A DNA stretch of 64,000 nt from Amorphophallus konjac (GCA_022559845.1 JAHNEJ010001450.1:109135-173134), one strand, 5' to 3'. Positions 21,086 to 31,428 are shown, numbered from the stretch's first letter. Program-made: numbers and translations. The notes: a model not told the origin generated them from the sequence alone.

Positions 21086-22639
21086 ATGGTGCTCCGGAGT
21101 GGAAGGATTTTCCACAGGGTTTTCCCCCACAACAGTCAGAATCCTGAGCTATCTCAGCCAGAGAAGGATGATAGAGAACAACCAGAAAGAGCTATCCCTG
21201 GAACACAGTATGATCTATTGAAACACCTGGATAAGACACCTGCTCGGATCTCCATCCTGGAGCTACTTCAAAGATCCACATCCCACCAGGCGGCCTTGAT
21301 GGAATATCTTCAAAAGGTCATGGTTAATGAGGACCTCCCTGTAGAAAAGATTTCGACCGTCCTGACCCCAACAGACACACAACCGGCCATCATGTTCCAC
21401 AACTACGAGCTCGCTCCCAAGGAAGCTCGGAAATATGCATTGTGCATTTCAATAAAAATTAATGGGGTATCCATAAACCCGTGTCTTGTGGACACGGGTG
21501 CATCCATAAATGTGATCTCCATGTGCACTCTTCAGTTGTGTGGGATCGACGAGGAACAAATAAGACCTTCCTCGATCACGGTCACGGCCTATGACAATAG
21601 CAAAAGGCCACCGCAGGGGATGATTATTCTGAAGGCAGAACTAGGCCCCATGTCAATTCCCACGGAATTCCATGTCCTCGACATGGACCCCACATTCAAG
21701 GCTATACTGGGTCGCCCTTACATCGAAGCCATGGACGCTGTGCCTTCCACCAACCATCAGTGCCTGAAGTTTCCTTACAATGGGAGAATTATTAAAGTGG
21801 TCAGTACACCTGTCCTTCACACAGTGGATGCTATCAACACCTCTATGCCTTCTGTTTGGCCGTCTCATCGGCCCATATTGTCATTGCTGGACGTACGTGA
21901 TCCATCTCATGTTCCACTAGCACCAAAGGAGCCGGTCAGGGTAACCGCAACATCATGTCTCCCTTTTCACTCCAAATGTTGGGAGATTATGAGGAACATC
22001 GGCTATCAACAGGGAAAAGGTCTGGGCGCACAGTTACAGGGTATGCTCAAGCCGCCAAAAGAAATTAGGCCGAACCGTAGGTTTGGCCTAGGCTTCAAAG
22101 GACCGTTCAAGGCGGATTGGGAGCCCCTCACATGGACTCTATCAAACCACTTCAGCAGAGGACCCGTTGTTCAGATGGGAGATTACCCACGGGAAGCATA
22201 TGGGGGATCACATGCTGTATATTTGGCTGAAAAAAGTCCGAGGATCACCAAAAGAGGCAAGATCAAAGATCCGGAATGCGAGTGGGACAAATGGTTCGAC
22301 ATACGGGACATTTCCGTTGCACTGGAAAGGATGTTCTCATCTCCGCAGCTTGAAGGACCACCATTGATCTCCGAAATACCAGAGAATATTACCACTCTTG
22401 CCAAGGTTCCAAACTATCCTCGTCCTCGCCAGAAGGACCCTGTCATCGACGGATCTTCATCCGTCCTCAGCATTGCCGTTGACGGCTCATTAGCCGCCAT
22501 CTTCTCCATCCACTCGTCTCAGCTTTTGCTGATATCTTCTTCCTGGGCCAGACAATTGTCTGATGATCTTCCCAGGTCCCCTTCTTTGCTTACATACCTG
22601 CGCAGGACTTTTCAACCCACGCCAGGTCTTCAACCATGA
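21086..22639 (+). CDS. TAT aspartic protease ORF with G-patch-like segment
   Basis: 517 codons, same frame as gag, 51 bases after its stop. It starts MVLRSGRIFHR. The retropepsin domain spans about residues 110-240: ALCISIKINGVSINPCLVDT, then GAS, the active-site DTGA at about 134; VTAYDNSKR; and AILGRPYIEAM, the second half with the LGRP(Y/W) flap-side motif. At about 295-335, IMRNIGYQQGKGLGAQLQGM and FGLGF match the glycine pattern of a G-patch, an RNA-binding segment also found beside proteases in some retroelements. The tail is less conserved. It cuts the polyprotein. No breaks are visible. Expression needs readthrough of the gag stop, a splice, or a separate start. Confidence 0.8.
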   Translation: MVLRSGRIFHRVFPHNSQNPELSQPEKDDREQPERAIPGTQYDLLKHLDKTPARISILELLQRSTSHQAALMEYLQKVMVNEDLPVEKISTVLTPTDTQPAIMFHNYELAPKEARKYALCISIKINGVSINPCLVDTGASINVISMCTLQLCGIDEEQIRPSSITVTAYDNSKRPPQGMIILKAELGPMSIPTEFHVLDMDPTFKAILGRPYIEAMDAVPSTNHQCLKFPYNGRIIKVVSTPVLHTVDAINTSMPSVWPSHRPILSLLDVRDPSHVPLAPKEPVRVTATSCLPFHSKCWEIMRNIGYQQGKGLGAQLQGMLKPPKEIRPNRRFGLGFKGPFKADWEPLTWTLSNHFSRGPVVQMGDYPREAYGGSHAVYLAEKSPRITKRGKIKDPECEWDKWFDIRDISVALERMFSSPQLEGPPLISEIPENITTLAKVPNYPRPRQKDPVIDGSSSVLSIAVDGSLAAIFSIHSSQLLLISSSWARQLSDDLPRSPSLLTYLRRTFQPTPGLQP

Positions 22640-22840
22640 TCTGCTCTATGAGCCTCACAATCCTCTAGCCATAACCCCTTTTCTCTCTCCTCCAATCTCT
22701 TTTCACTGCTTTGTCATTAAAAACGAAAACGAAAAAAAAACGTCAATTTTCAAACTCCCCAACAACACATCTTCGTTGAGGAAACCTCCTACATCTCCCA
22801 CGGGTGCGTACCGCCTTGCGGACCACCCGTCCAAGGTCCG
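22640..22840 (+). other. Spacer between protease and RT frames, possible intron
   Basis: Protease, this spacer and the RT ORF are all in one frame, but the spacer has in-frame stops. It is pyrimidine-rich and has CAG|GT donor-like sites just upstream (22574 and 22623) and AG|GT acceptor-like sites at its end (about 22835). Ogre elements are known to splice out an intron between protease and RT, so the same is plausible here. Exact sites cannot be fixed from sequence. Confidence 0.4.
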
Positions 22841-24610
22841 ATGAGCGACCTTTTCTACCCCTCCTCTGAGGGGTCTTCTCCTGTACATTCTACACCATCC
22901 TCTTCGTCTTCCTCTTCTTCTGTAAATATTGTCAGTCAATCTAGGAATGATAGGCCAAGGGTAGTACCTAGGAAGAACAAGGGTAGGCAGATCCCTCGTC
23001 GATTCCTTCTGGATTTGGCCGCCAGGTGTCAGGCCCTTCTTGTCATTCCCCAGTTGTTAGAAAATCCCATCCAGCTACCCGAAATAGAATGCGAGGGCGA
23101 CTGTGCATCTGATGAAGGGTATGGAGTCTACGAGATCACGGATGAAGAATGCCCCACTGAAGATGAGGGTGAAGAATATGAGGATGCGGCGGGCGCATAC
23201 GCTAGTGGAATGAGGAGATTCGACGAGCCGTCAACCGCCGTAGAAGAATCCACCAAAGAAGTCAACTTGGGAACTGAGGAAGATCGTTGGATCATCCTCA
23301 TAAGTGACATCCTACCACCCTCTGAAGAAGAGGCATTAATTGAGGTTCTCAAGGAATATAAGGACACGTTTGCATGGAGCTACGAGGATATGCCGGGTCT
23401 GGATTCAACCCTGGTCGAACACCGTTTAATCCTAAAACCAGGGTCCATCTCGGTAAAACAAAGGTTAAGGCGTTTCCACCCTCAGATGGCTTTGAAAATG
23501 AAGGAAGAGGTCGATAAGCTCCACAAAGCCAGGTTCATTAGAGTCGTCCTTTATCCTCAATGGGTGGCGAACATTGTCCCGGTCATGAAGAAAGATGGGA
23601 AAGTCAGGATTTGCATCGACTTCCGGGACCTTAACCGCGCGTGTCCAAAGGATGATTTTCCCTTGCCTCACATTGATGTGTTGATTGATAACACGGCAGG
23701 CTACGAAACCCTCTCTTTCATGGATGGATTTTCAGGATACAATCAAATTCGTTTGGCAGAAGAGGATCAGGAAAAGACGTCATTCACTACCCCTTGGGGA
23801 ACATATTGTTACGTGGTCATGCCGTTTGGGTTAAAGAATGCTGGAGCTACTTACCAAAGAGCGATGATGGCCATATTTCATGACATGATGCACATATATC
23901 TGGAAGTGTATGTGGATGACTTATTGGTGAAATCAAGGACCAGGATGGAACATCCAGAAGTTTTGGCTAAGGTCTTGCAAAGGTCAAGAGAGTTCCAATT
24001 GAAAATGAACCCGAAGAAGTGTGTGTTTGGTGTGTCGTCAGGTAAGTTGCTGGGGTTCATTGTGAGCAAAAGAGGGATCGAGATTGATCCCGACAAAGCC
24101 AAGGCTATCAGGGATATGCCGCCTCCCAAGAATTTGAGGGAAGTCCGAGGTTTAATCGGGAGGTTGCAGTTTATTCGTCGGTTTGTGTCTCAACATTCAC
24201 AAAGGTGTAGACCTCTCTACGAGTTGACCAAGCCAGGAGTAGAATTCCACTGGAATTCTAAATGTCAGAAAGCTTTTGAAGGGTTGAAGGAATATCTGGC
24301 TAGTCCACCCGTTCTCATTCCACCCAAACCAGAAAAACCTCTGATCCTTTACGTCTCAGTCTTGGATGACTCCGTGGGAGCCGTCCTCGCACAAGCTGAT
24401 GAAGAAGGCAAGGAACGGGCAACCTATTACTTGTCCAAACTTCTCAATCCCTGTGAGCAGAAGTACACCGGCATGGAGAAAACCTGTGCTGCCCTCGTTT
24501 GGGTAGTGCAGAAATTGAAGCACTACTTCTTGGCTCACGAAGTCCACTTGATTGCTCGAATGAATCCTATCAAATTCCTTCTGGAGAAATCCGTCTTACG
24601 GATAGGCTAG
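22841..24610 (+). CDS. pol: TAT reverse transcriptase and first RNase H
   Basis: 589 codons. An acidic N-terminal linker (residues 1-170) is followed by RT at about 190-430: HRLILKPGSISVKQRLRRF, VANIVPVMKKDGKVRICIDF, FPLPHIDVLID, SFMDGFSGYNQIRLAEED (first catalytic Asp), PFGLKNAGATYQRAM, and YVDDLLVKS near 357 (catalytic YVDD). RNase H follows, with KPLILYVSVLDDSVGAVLAQ, ATYYLSKLLNPCEQKYTGME and HYFLAHEVHLIARMNPIKFL. The frame is lost at about 24598, where KSVL runs to RIG and a stop. The missing continuation, DRLARWQSFLSQFDITYI, is in the next frame. It makes cDNA in the particle. The first expected RNase H Asp looks replaced (YVSVLDDS), usual for the degenerate RNase H of TAT elements. Confidence 0.85.
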   Translation: MSDLFYPSSEGSSPVHSTPSSSSSSSSVNIVSQSRNDRPRVVPRKNKGRQIPRRFLLDLAARCQALLVIPQLLENPIQLPEIECEGDCASDEGYGVYEITDEECPTEDEGEEYEDAAGAYASGMRRFDEPSTAVEESTKEVNLGTEEDRWIILISDILPPSEEEALIEVLKEYKDTFAWSYEDMPGLDSTLVEHRLILKPGSISVKQRLRRFHPQMALKMKEEVDKLHKARFIRVVLYPQWVANIVPVMKKDGKVRICIDFRDLNRACPKDDFPLPHIDVLIDNTAGYETLSFMDGFSGYNQIRLAEEDQEKTSFTTPWGTYCYVVMPFGLKNAGATYQRAMMAIFHDMMHIYLEVYVDDLLVKSRTRMEHPEVLAKVLQRSREFQLKMNPKKCVFGVSSGKLLGFIVSKRGIEIDPDKAKAIRDMPPPKNLREVRGLIGRLQFIRRFVSQHSQRCRPLYELTKPGVEFHWNSKCQKAFEGLKEYLASPPVLIPPKPEKPLILYVSVLDDSVGAVLAQADEEGKERATYYLSKLLNPCEQKYTGMEKTCAALVWVVQKLKHYFLAHEVHLIARMNPIKFLLEKSVLRIG

Positions 24611-25300
24611 CACGCTGGCAAAGTTTTCTCTCTCAGTTCGACATCACCTACATCCAGCAAAAGGCTATTAAAGGCTATGCCATAGCCGAGCATCTCGCTC
24701 ACCATCCTCTTCCCAAGTTCGATCCCGTCCAATCAGAGTTTCCAGATGAGGAACTAATGTCCATCAACCAATCAGATGAGCCAATGTGGACACTATATTT
24801 TGATGGAGCTCTGAATTCTCAAGGGAGAGGAATCGGCATCGCCCTCCTGTCGCCTGAAGGCCTCACATTCCCATTGGCATACCAGCTTAAATTCCAGTTA
24901 CCAACAATATAGCCGAATATGAAGCTCTTCTAGCTGGCCTAGAACTCGCCCATTCTTTTCGTATCACTGAGTTGCGAGTCGTAGGTGATAGTCAACTCAT
25001 CCTTCGCCAGGTGCTCACTAAATATCGCACTCGCGATCCCAAACTCAAGCCATACCAAGAACTCACTGCTGCCTTTGCCAAACTGTTCGCCAAACTGATC
25101 TTTGTTCATGTCCCTCGTCATCAGAATATTCTCGCCGATGCCCTCGCCTCGTTGGCATCATCCATAAGGTTCCCTCTAGGAAGATGGTTTAAGTCCATTT
25201 CCATCTATAAACTTCACGCCCCTGCAATCGATGATGCTTCCTACGTAAATATCAAAGACAGGATAGCAAGGAAGATCCTGCAGGAAGATATCCTTGAAAA
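24595..25300 (+). pseudogene. Second, archaeal-type RNase H of the TAT element (frameshifted)
   Basis: Frame 1 (24595-24912) gives DRLARWQSFLSQFDITYIQQ, then DEPMWTLYFDGALNSQGRGI with the first catalytic Asp in FDGA. A one-base loss at about 24905 moves the frame. Frame 3 continues with AEYEALLAGLELAHS (catalytic Glu), RVVGDSQLILRQV (Asp in GDSQL) and HVPRHQNILADALASLASS (last Asp). All four catalytic positions of a DEDD-type archaeal RNase H are present. A second RNase H of this kind is a known hallmark of the TAT lineage. A further one-base loss at about 25297 ends the frame. Confidence 0.8.
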
Positions 25301-26612
25301 GAGGAAATCATGTTGGCAGAGGCCGAAGAAGAACTGGCTGATGAAGAGAAACCATGGTTCTATGAAATTGTCAAATACTGCCAAGATCAGTCTTATCCTG
25401 AAGGGGCCACCGCAGAGGACAAGAAAGCCATAAGAAGGGTGGCTCAGAAATACACATTGGTTGGAGGTCTACTCTATAGGAGGAGCCTTACTGGTATTCT
25501 GTTAAGATGTCTTGGTGACGATGAGGTTTGGAAATGTGTAGAAGAGACGCACTCGGGTGTGTGCGGTGGCCACGTGAATAGTCAGATGCTCGCCAAGAAG
25601 ATCATTCGGCAAGGCTTTTACTGGCCCACTATGGAAGAGGATTGTGCTGTCTATGTCCGTAGGTGTGTCAAGTGTCAACTTCACGCCGATAAAATCCATT
25701 CACCATCTTCCTCACTTCATCCAATATCCTCCCCATGGCCTTTCTCCATGTGGGCATTCGACATCATTGGTCCCCTAGGTGATCCCAATTCCCTCACAAG
25801 CAGAAATCTTTCATCCTTACTGCGACGGAATACTTCACCAAATGGGCCGAAGCCGAAGCTTACGCGGAAATCAAGGCGTCAACAGTCTGCAAGTTCATCA
25901 TGAAGAACATTCTCGCCAGATTCGGCATCCCAAGCACGATCGTCACCGACAATGGGCCACAATTCATTTCTCAGGACCTACAGGACCTCTGCAAAAGGTA
26001 CGCAATTGCATTGCATCATTCATCGCCATATTACCCACAAGGTAACGGCCAAGCGGAGGCCACCAATAAAACATTGCTCAAAATCATCAAAAAAACCTGC
26101 GAGTCTAGTAAGTTTTCAGACTGGCCAGAAAAGCTTATCGAAGCCCTATGGGCCTATCGCACTTCAATCCGTACCCCCACCGGGCAGACTCCATTTGCCC
26201 TTACTTATGGTATGGAAGCGGTAGTCCCGTACGAGACTCTGATCCCTTCTCTCAGGGTACAATTGGACGAGAATTTCCCCTCGACGATCGTCGTAATTCA
26301 CTCCTCGCCCAGTTGGAACTCTTGGATGAGAAGCGGCTGGCCGCTGCCGAACACGCGCGTGTGTATCAAAATAGACTCGCTCGCTTTTACCAAAAGAAAG
26401 TCGTTGAGAGAAAATTCAAAGTCGGTGAGATGGTCGTAAAAAGAATTTTTGTCAAACCTGGAGGGCCGCGTTCTAAGCTCCAACCCAATTGGGAAGGACC
26501 ATTTGTAATTCAAGCCGTGTACCCTGGCAACGCCTACAAGCTAGTCAACGCCGAAGGGACCGAGTTATCCCACCCTTGGAATGGGCTTTATCTTAAGAAA
26601 TACTACCCTTAG
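25300..26612 (+). pseudogene. TAT integrase (frameshifted)
   Basis: In frame 2 (25310-25790) is the HHCC zinc domain: EETHSGVCGGHVNSQM, then YWPTMEEDCAVYVRRCVKCQ. The core starts MWAFDIIGPLG (first Asp). A one-base loss at about 25795 moves to frame 1: FGIPSTIVTDNGPQFISQ (second Asp) and YYPQGNGQAEATNKTLLKII (Glu), so DDE is complete across frames. A further loss at about 26275 moves to frame 3 for the C-terminal part (KVVERKFKVGEMVVKR, KLQPNWEGPFVIQ and HPWNGLYLKKYYP), ending at the stop at 26610. No chromodomain is present, as expected for TAT. It would insert the cDNA; this copy is broken unless the indels are sequencing errors. Confidence 0.8.
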
Positions 26613-28183
26613 CACAAAACAAAAAAAATGATGAAAAGATAAAAACATCAAAAAATAAAGAATATTGAAAACCACTAAAAATATGGAAAATTCAAGATGC
26701 CGATGCCCGGCAGTCACCATATAGTTAAGTCTCTGCATCTAACCTTCATGTTAGGATAGGGCCCATTAAGGCTTGGTAGGCACCGGGTCTTGGTTTGCCA
26801 GAACCGTGGAGACCCCTGTCCGGCCACGTCGGCCTATGCTCGCTCGAAGGAAGCTAACATGTGTTCACTTATGTATTTTATTCAAAAAAGTTGGTAGCAT
26901 CACCTACGGTAGGGCCACACCTAGAAGATCTCCGGAAGCTGTAATCTTTATTCTTTTCTCTTCGACCAAATGAGACAGTCGGCGCCCTTAAAACGCTGAG
27001 CATGAGAAACCGAAACTCAAACCCCAAGGGCAAGAGTAGGATCCATTTCCTTGAGCATCGATCAGTGCACGAGAAGAGGGCAGTGTCCCCGCAGGCATAC
27101 AAAAAGGGAGCCCACAAACGTCAAACGACTATATCTCCCTCACAAAAGAAATACAAAGTCAAAATCAAGAGAAAAGCCTGGTCGTGACCGTGCCTGTTGC
27201 GATAAACGGAACCCCTCAAAGCAAAAGTCTGAATCCACAAAGGGGGCCGTGGAATGTAAATGCTCGAGATTTGGTCCGAAGTTGTCGAAAGGAAAGAGTT
27301 AATGGGCCCTTATTCGCTCGCCGGGTTAACGGCTTTGCCGGTCCTCTCAGAGGTTTATCCCCTACACTCTTCCTTCTCCCTCTAAAGATGAAGGTTCGAT
27401 GGAGTTTCTGAAAGGTGAAAACTGCCCAGGGTCTGCGACCTTATTTTAATATACACATTTGGTTGCCTACTTTGAAAAGCAAAAGCTATCGCTGCGAAGG
27501 AGTCTCTGTGTTTCTGGCTGGTCAAGACCCCTGTTTACCACCTTGATGTCTTCTTGTTTAACCTCGGGCTTAGGCCAATGCAAGCGCGTCACCTATGGGT
27601 GCGACGGCGTCTGATTCCGGGTCAGCGTCGCGCGGTTGGTCGTTAGGGTTCCAGGGTGTTCCATCATATACCATCTAGAGTTGTGAGGAAACAGACCCGG
27701 GTCGGGCAAATCATTTACCTCAAACACCTTTTGGGTGAATCCCTGTGGTCGGAAGCGACTGGGAGCCTAAGCATGGCATGACGGTATTGTCATCAGGGTA
27801 AGTCTTAGCCGGCGGGATCATCATTCGAGGGGTCTAGAGGCCCAAATCAACCTAGATATGCACTTAGGATACCTGGGAGGTTAGTAAGAAACCCCTGTTC
27901 TCACGAAGGTCAGGTGCCATTTGGGTGCTTGCCGGGCGTTAGCAATAAAAAAATCGAAATGATAAAAGCAAAAAAAATGGAAAAGAGAAATGTACATATT
28001 TGCAAACAAAAAAAATCTTTTTATGATAAAACAAAAAAATATCAAATATAAAAAAGAAAACAAATCAATTTTGCATGATTACATTTGCGTGCAGCATCTC
28101 ACTTTTAATACCGCTTGCATTCGTGTGCTTGCCTGTCGCATTTATCATCACCGCATCTTTCCCTTGCCTTCGTTAAATAAAGG
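26613..28183 (+). other. Long non-coding region after pol
   Basis: No supportable protein on either strand. A-rich at 26615-26690 and 27945-28060, with GC-moderate unique DNA between. TAT elements commonly have long non-coding stretches between pol and the 3' LTR. It separates the sense genes from the convergent antisense gene. Confidence 0.6.
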
Positions 28184-28250
28184 CTTGGCCCCTTGACCAG
28201 TTATCAAGGACAGTCACAGTGACCATTTGCTTATTGAGCAAGGGGCCAAG
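28184..28250. terminator. 12 bp perfect inverted repeat between convergent sense and antisense genes
   Basis: CTTGGCCCCTTG (28184-28195) pairs with CAAGGGGCCAAG (28239-28250). The loop contains its own small palindrome, GTCACAGTGAC (about 28211-28221). It lies about 120 bp beyond the stop of the antisense gene and 1.6 kb beyond the sense pol stop. Position suggests a role in ending or processing both transcripts; that is inference. Confidence 0.4.
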
Positions 28251-28372
28251 TCAGAACAGAAATTCTGATTTGTTTGTTTCAGTGATGTGTGCAGGGATTC
28301 AGGCAACAGAAGCAAAGGTGAAAAACAAACAAACCGAACCTTGTGTTTTATTCCAAAAACAAAAAAATTACA

Positions 28373-30846
28373 TCAAGTTCCGCCCTCTCTCTCTGCATTA
28401 CTCGTCCCACTACTCTCCGGACAAAACACTCTCAAAGGTGCTACCCAACTACGAAAAGCGGTACTCCTACCGCTCTGTACTCCTCTTCCTATTCCCGCAT
28501 CCCGGCGTTGATCTACGGAAGCAGTAGAGAAGCTACCAACACGAAAGCCACGCTCTCGTGCTCTTCGGTAGCGCTCCTCACCATCTCTCAGCCACTGTTC
28601 AGCAAGGCCAAGGCTGATTCGGAGTTCGAATAGTTGGGCCTCCATGGCCCTTCGTTCCTCCCTTTCAGTCAATCTGTTGGCTCTTTCTCTCTCCGCGTCT
28701 CTTTCTCTCTCTGCACGTTCTCTCTCACGGTCTTCCCTCTCCAACTGGAGAGTGATCCTCAGTTCCACAGCATCCCTAGAGGAGTCGTCATCAGGATGAC
28801 GCCGCAGTTCCCTCTCCAGTTCTGCTATCCTAGCCTCCTTCTGCGCAGCTTGGCAAGCGCTTCTTCCGTCTCCTTTTCCTGCCGAGTGTACCATCTCAGA
28901 TACGCGATAAGGCGTAAACAAGAGAACTCAACACTGAGACTCTTACCTGTATACAGAGCATCCCTTCTGCCTCTGCAGCACGCTGCGTGGCATGAGCAAG
29001 TTGCTCATGAAGCGAGTCAAGTTCTGAGGTGGGAATCCACAAGCTGGAAGAGGCACCACCCACTCCCATCGCTGGGGAAGCCGCGCCAATCTGGGCATGC
29101 TACGACCGCGTGAATTAGCAGCCAACATCTGGAATCTGGGGTTTTAATTAGGAACGTACTGTACACCTACCAAGGCGCTCGTAGCTCCGCGGGCATCGCC
29201 CAACTGTTGTTCCATCTCTGCCAAGCGAGTTCGTAAATTCGCTATCATGGCATCCCGGACATCCTGCAGCCATACGAGTCAGCATTTTCACCAGAAAACC
29301 AAAAAAGGAGAAAGAAGAAAAGAGAAAAAGGGGAAACCTACCTCCACAAGTCCCCGGGGTTGGAGCCGCTCTGCGTACTTTATCCTATATAGACGCAAGT
29401 AGTCTTCGCTATCCCGCGCCTGCGATTCTACAATCATGCCACCCCGTTGCCAATCTTCGTACTGTTCGGGGAATCGCACGCGCCAGTCAATGCAGGTCGC
29501 CGGTCCTCGCGTCTTTCTCCCGACACGAGGTGGCGCAGCTGAATCCACCCATTCTTGAGCCAGTCCTAAAGTCCTCATAACTAATCGTAGCCGAAGCGGC
29601 TCGATTTCATTCAGGCAGTGCATCCACAGTTCCCGTCCGAACCGGGCACGACTTGCTAGAACCCACGGCTGGTCGGCATCGACCATGTCTGAGTAGGGTC
29701 TCCAGTTTACCATCGCTGCAGGGAACTCCTGTAGCTCCCGCCTTAGCACCATCAGTTGGTAGGTTAGGGGTGCCGCACTCATGATGGGTTCCCACCGCCT
29801 GGCTAGCGGCACCATCGCAGGTCGCCAATGCCGAGCTCTCCCCATAGGGAGGTAATAATAGCTCCACAGCTGCTCGGCGCAGGCCATCAGAACTTTGCAA
29901 AAACACAAAAAAAAATACAAAACAAGCAAAACCAAAAAATACCTGGATGAATGGTGTGAAACCACTCACAGTCATCTCACGATCCGTTTCTTGGAATAGG
30001 CCTGCAAACAAGTGTGCCAGCATGGCGGCTCCCCAGGCATAATACCCTACTCTTTCAAGGTCTGACAGCAGCTCCAGGAAGCAACATTGGATACCGTCCC
30101 CTTTCGAGCTCAGTACCAATCTCCCCAAAAGGAAGAGGAGAAATCTCCTCAAATCTATGTTGCATCTTTCCCAGTCGCCGAAATCTGTGCAGTACACGGC
30201 GCGACATCCTATTTCTATCCTTTCCATGAACTCTTCTGAGGATTCATCGTCCCGCCGACGAGTGTCGGTGAGCCCTAATGCATCCATCAGGGACGCCCTA
30301 GCTACCGACCTATTTTTCCGACCATCCAGGTCCAAACCCAGTAACTTCTGGGCACCTTCTCTGTAGTCCGCGTAAGTGACTCCGGTCACTGCCTCGCCCT
30401 CTACCTTCAGGCTTGTGATCCGGACCACATCCTCCAAGCTGGGCACCATGTGCCCCCAGGGCATCAGGAATGCCCGGCTCACTGGGTCCCATCTCTCACA
30501 CAAGGCTTGGATCAGGACTAGGTCAAGCTGGATCGGCTCGATCCGAAGGAAGGTACCAAATCCCATCACGTCTAGCCTCGCCTTCTGAAAATCTGGGAGG
30601 CCTCTGTACGCTGCTACTACCAACTCCCATAAGATTTGTGATTTCATCACAACCTACACATACAAGGAATGGGGGTGAGGTTTGGTCAGAAGAAAGGAAG
30701 AAAGAATGAGAAAAGGGCAAGAAAACTTCGCTTACGAGTTGTGATTGGGCCCTTTCGCTGAAGTGCCCTTCAAGGTCTGAAAGCCTCCTGGAACTACTAC
30801 CACTGGACCTGCTTCTCTTCGAGGAATGGGAAGATTCGCCCTCCAT
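28373..30846 (-). CDS. Antisense plant mobile domain (PMD) gene 1, six exons, intact
   Basis: Minus-strand exons: 30846-30736, 30653-29943, 29872-29342, 29263-29171, 29090-28947 and 28894-28373. All five introns (52-82 bp) are GT-AG and phase 0, giving about 703 residues with no stop. Exon 1 reads MEGESSHSSKRSRSS and RRLSDLEGHF. Exons 2-3 hold the PMD: VVAAYRGLPDFQKARLD, ALCERWDPVSRAFLMPWGHM, PSLEDVVRITSLKVEGEAVT, LGRLVLSSKGDGIQC, YYAWGAAMLAHLFAGLF and QLWSYYYLPMGRARHW. Exons 4-6 form a coiled coil and an R/E-rich region (REDREREARAERERD-like, 28700-28790) with a Ser/Gly tail. PMD proteins occur in transposons and in host silencing/development factors; the function here is unknown. The acceptors of exons 3, 5 and 6 were chosen by frame and by comparison with the 44254-47339 copy. 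No frame damage is seen, unlike its sense neighbours. Confidence 0.75.
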
Positions 30847-30936
30847 CCAACTCTCAGAATTTTGAACTCCTCCTCTCCCGTAAGAACTTGTGCTCCTCGA
30901 GTTAGCTCTCGATATACCTGGGAGATAAAAGGGACA

Positions 30937-30948
30937 AGAATTTATAGA
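30937..30948 (-). promoter_or_regulatory. TATA-like site of antisense gene 1
   Basis: On the minus strand CTATAAATTC lies about 95 bp upstream of the ATG at 30846. No hairpin array adjoins it, unlike the copies ending at 43884 and 47339. Confidence 0.4.
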
Positions 30949-30949
30949 A

Positions 30950-31428
30950 ATGGAAGGAGTGCGGGCCAAGATTGCCTCCATCACCTGTCAATAATAGCCC
31001 TCGCAATGAGGCACCGCCAAGCGGTCCCATGTGTCGCTTCACCGCTCGCACAGGGTGATTGACTGGACGAAGAATAGGACGAATAGCCCCTATGTTGTCT
31101 AGGGATACCCTATCATAATTTGGAGGACGTCCGCAAAATTTGACATAACATCCGGGAAAAGGAACTAGGGCCGTCATTATTGACTTCGACGGCAGATTCC
31201 GTGGAAAATGGTCACAACAAGATGCGATTCTCTGCTTGGGGCGGAGTCTCGACAGACCTATCACATGGGAACAGTGCAAAGGAGAAGAAGTGTAGGGAAG
31301 AAGGAACGCACAAAAGAACAAATAAACAGCAGAAAATCAAATCACTCCATTCATAATTCTACATAAGCTGTCACAAACACTACAATCATAGAGAGGTGGC
31401 GGGTCCACTAGCTCGCCAATCCTCACCA
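30950..31428. other. Non-coding DNA between antisense genes 1 and 3
   Basis: Open frames here do not resemble the antisense genes and I see no splice pattern. Presumably upstream region of gene 1 and downstream region of gene 3. Confidence 0.5.

Noticed and set aside
28634..29113. 159-codon plus-strand frame
   Set aside because: Lies exactly over exons 5-6 of antisense gene 1, which has the consistent splice model and homologues.
30902..31321. 139-codon minus-strand frame upstream of antisense gene 1, possible extra exon
   Set aside because: No likeness to the other antisense copies, and the exon 1 shared with gene 4 already gives a start at 30846.
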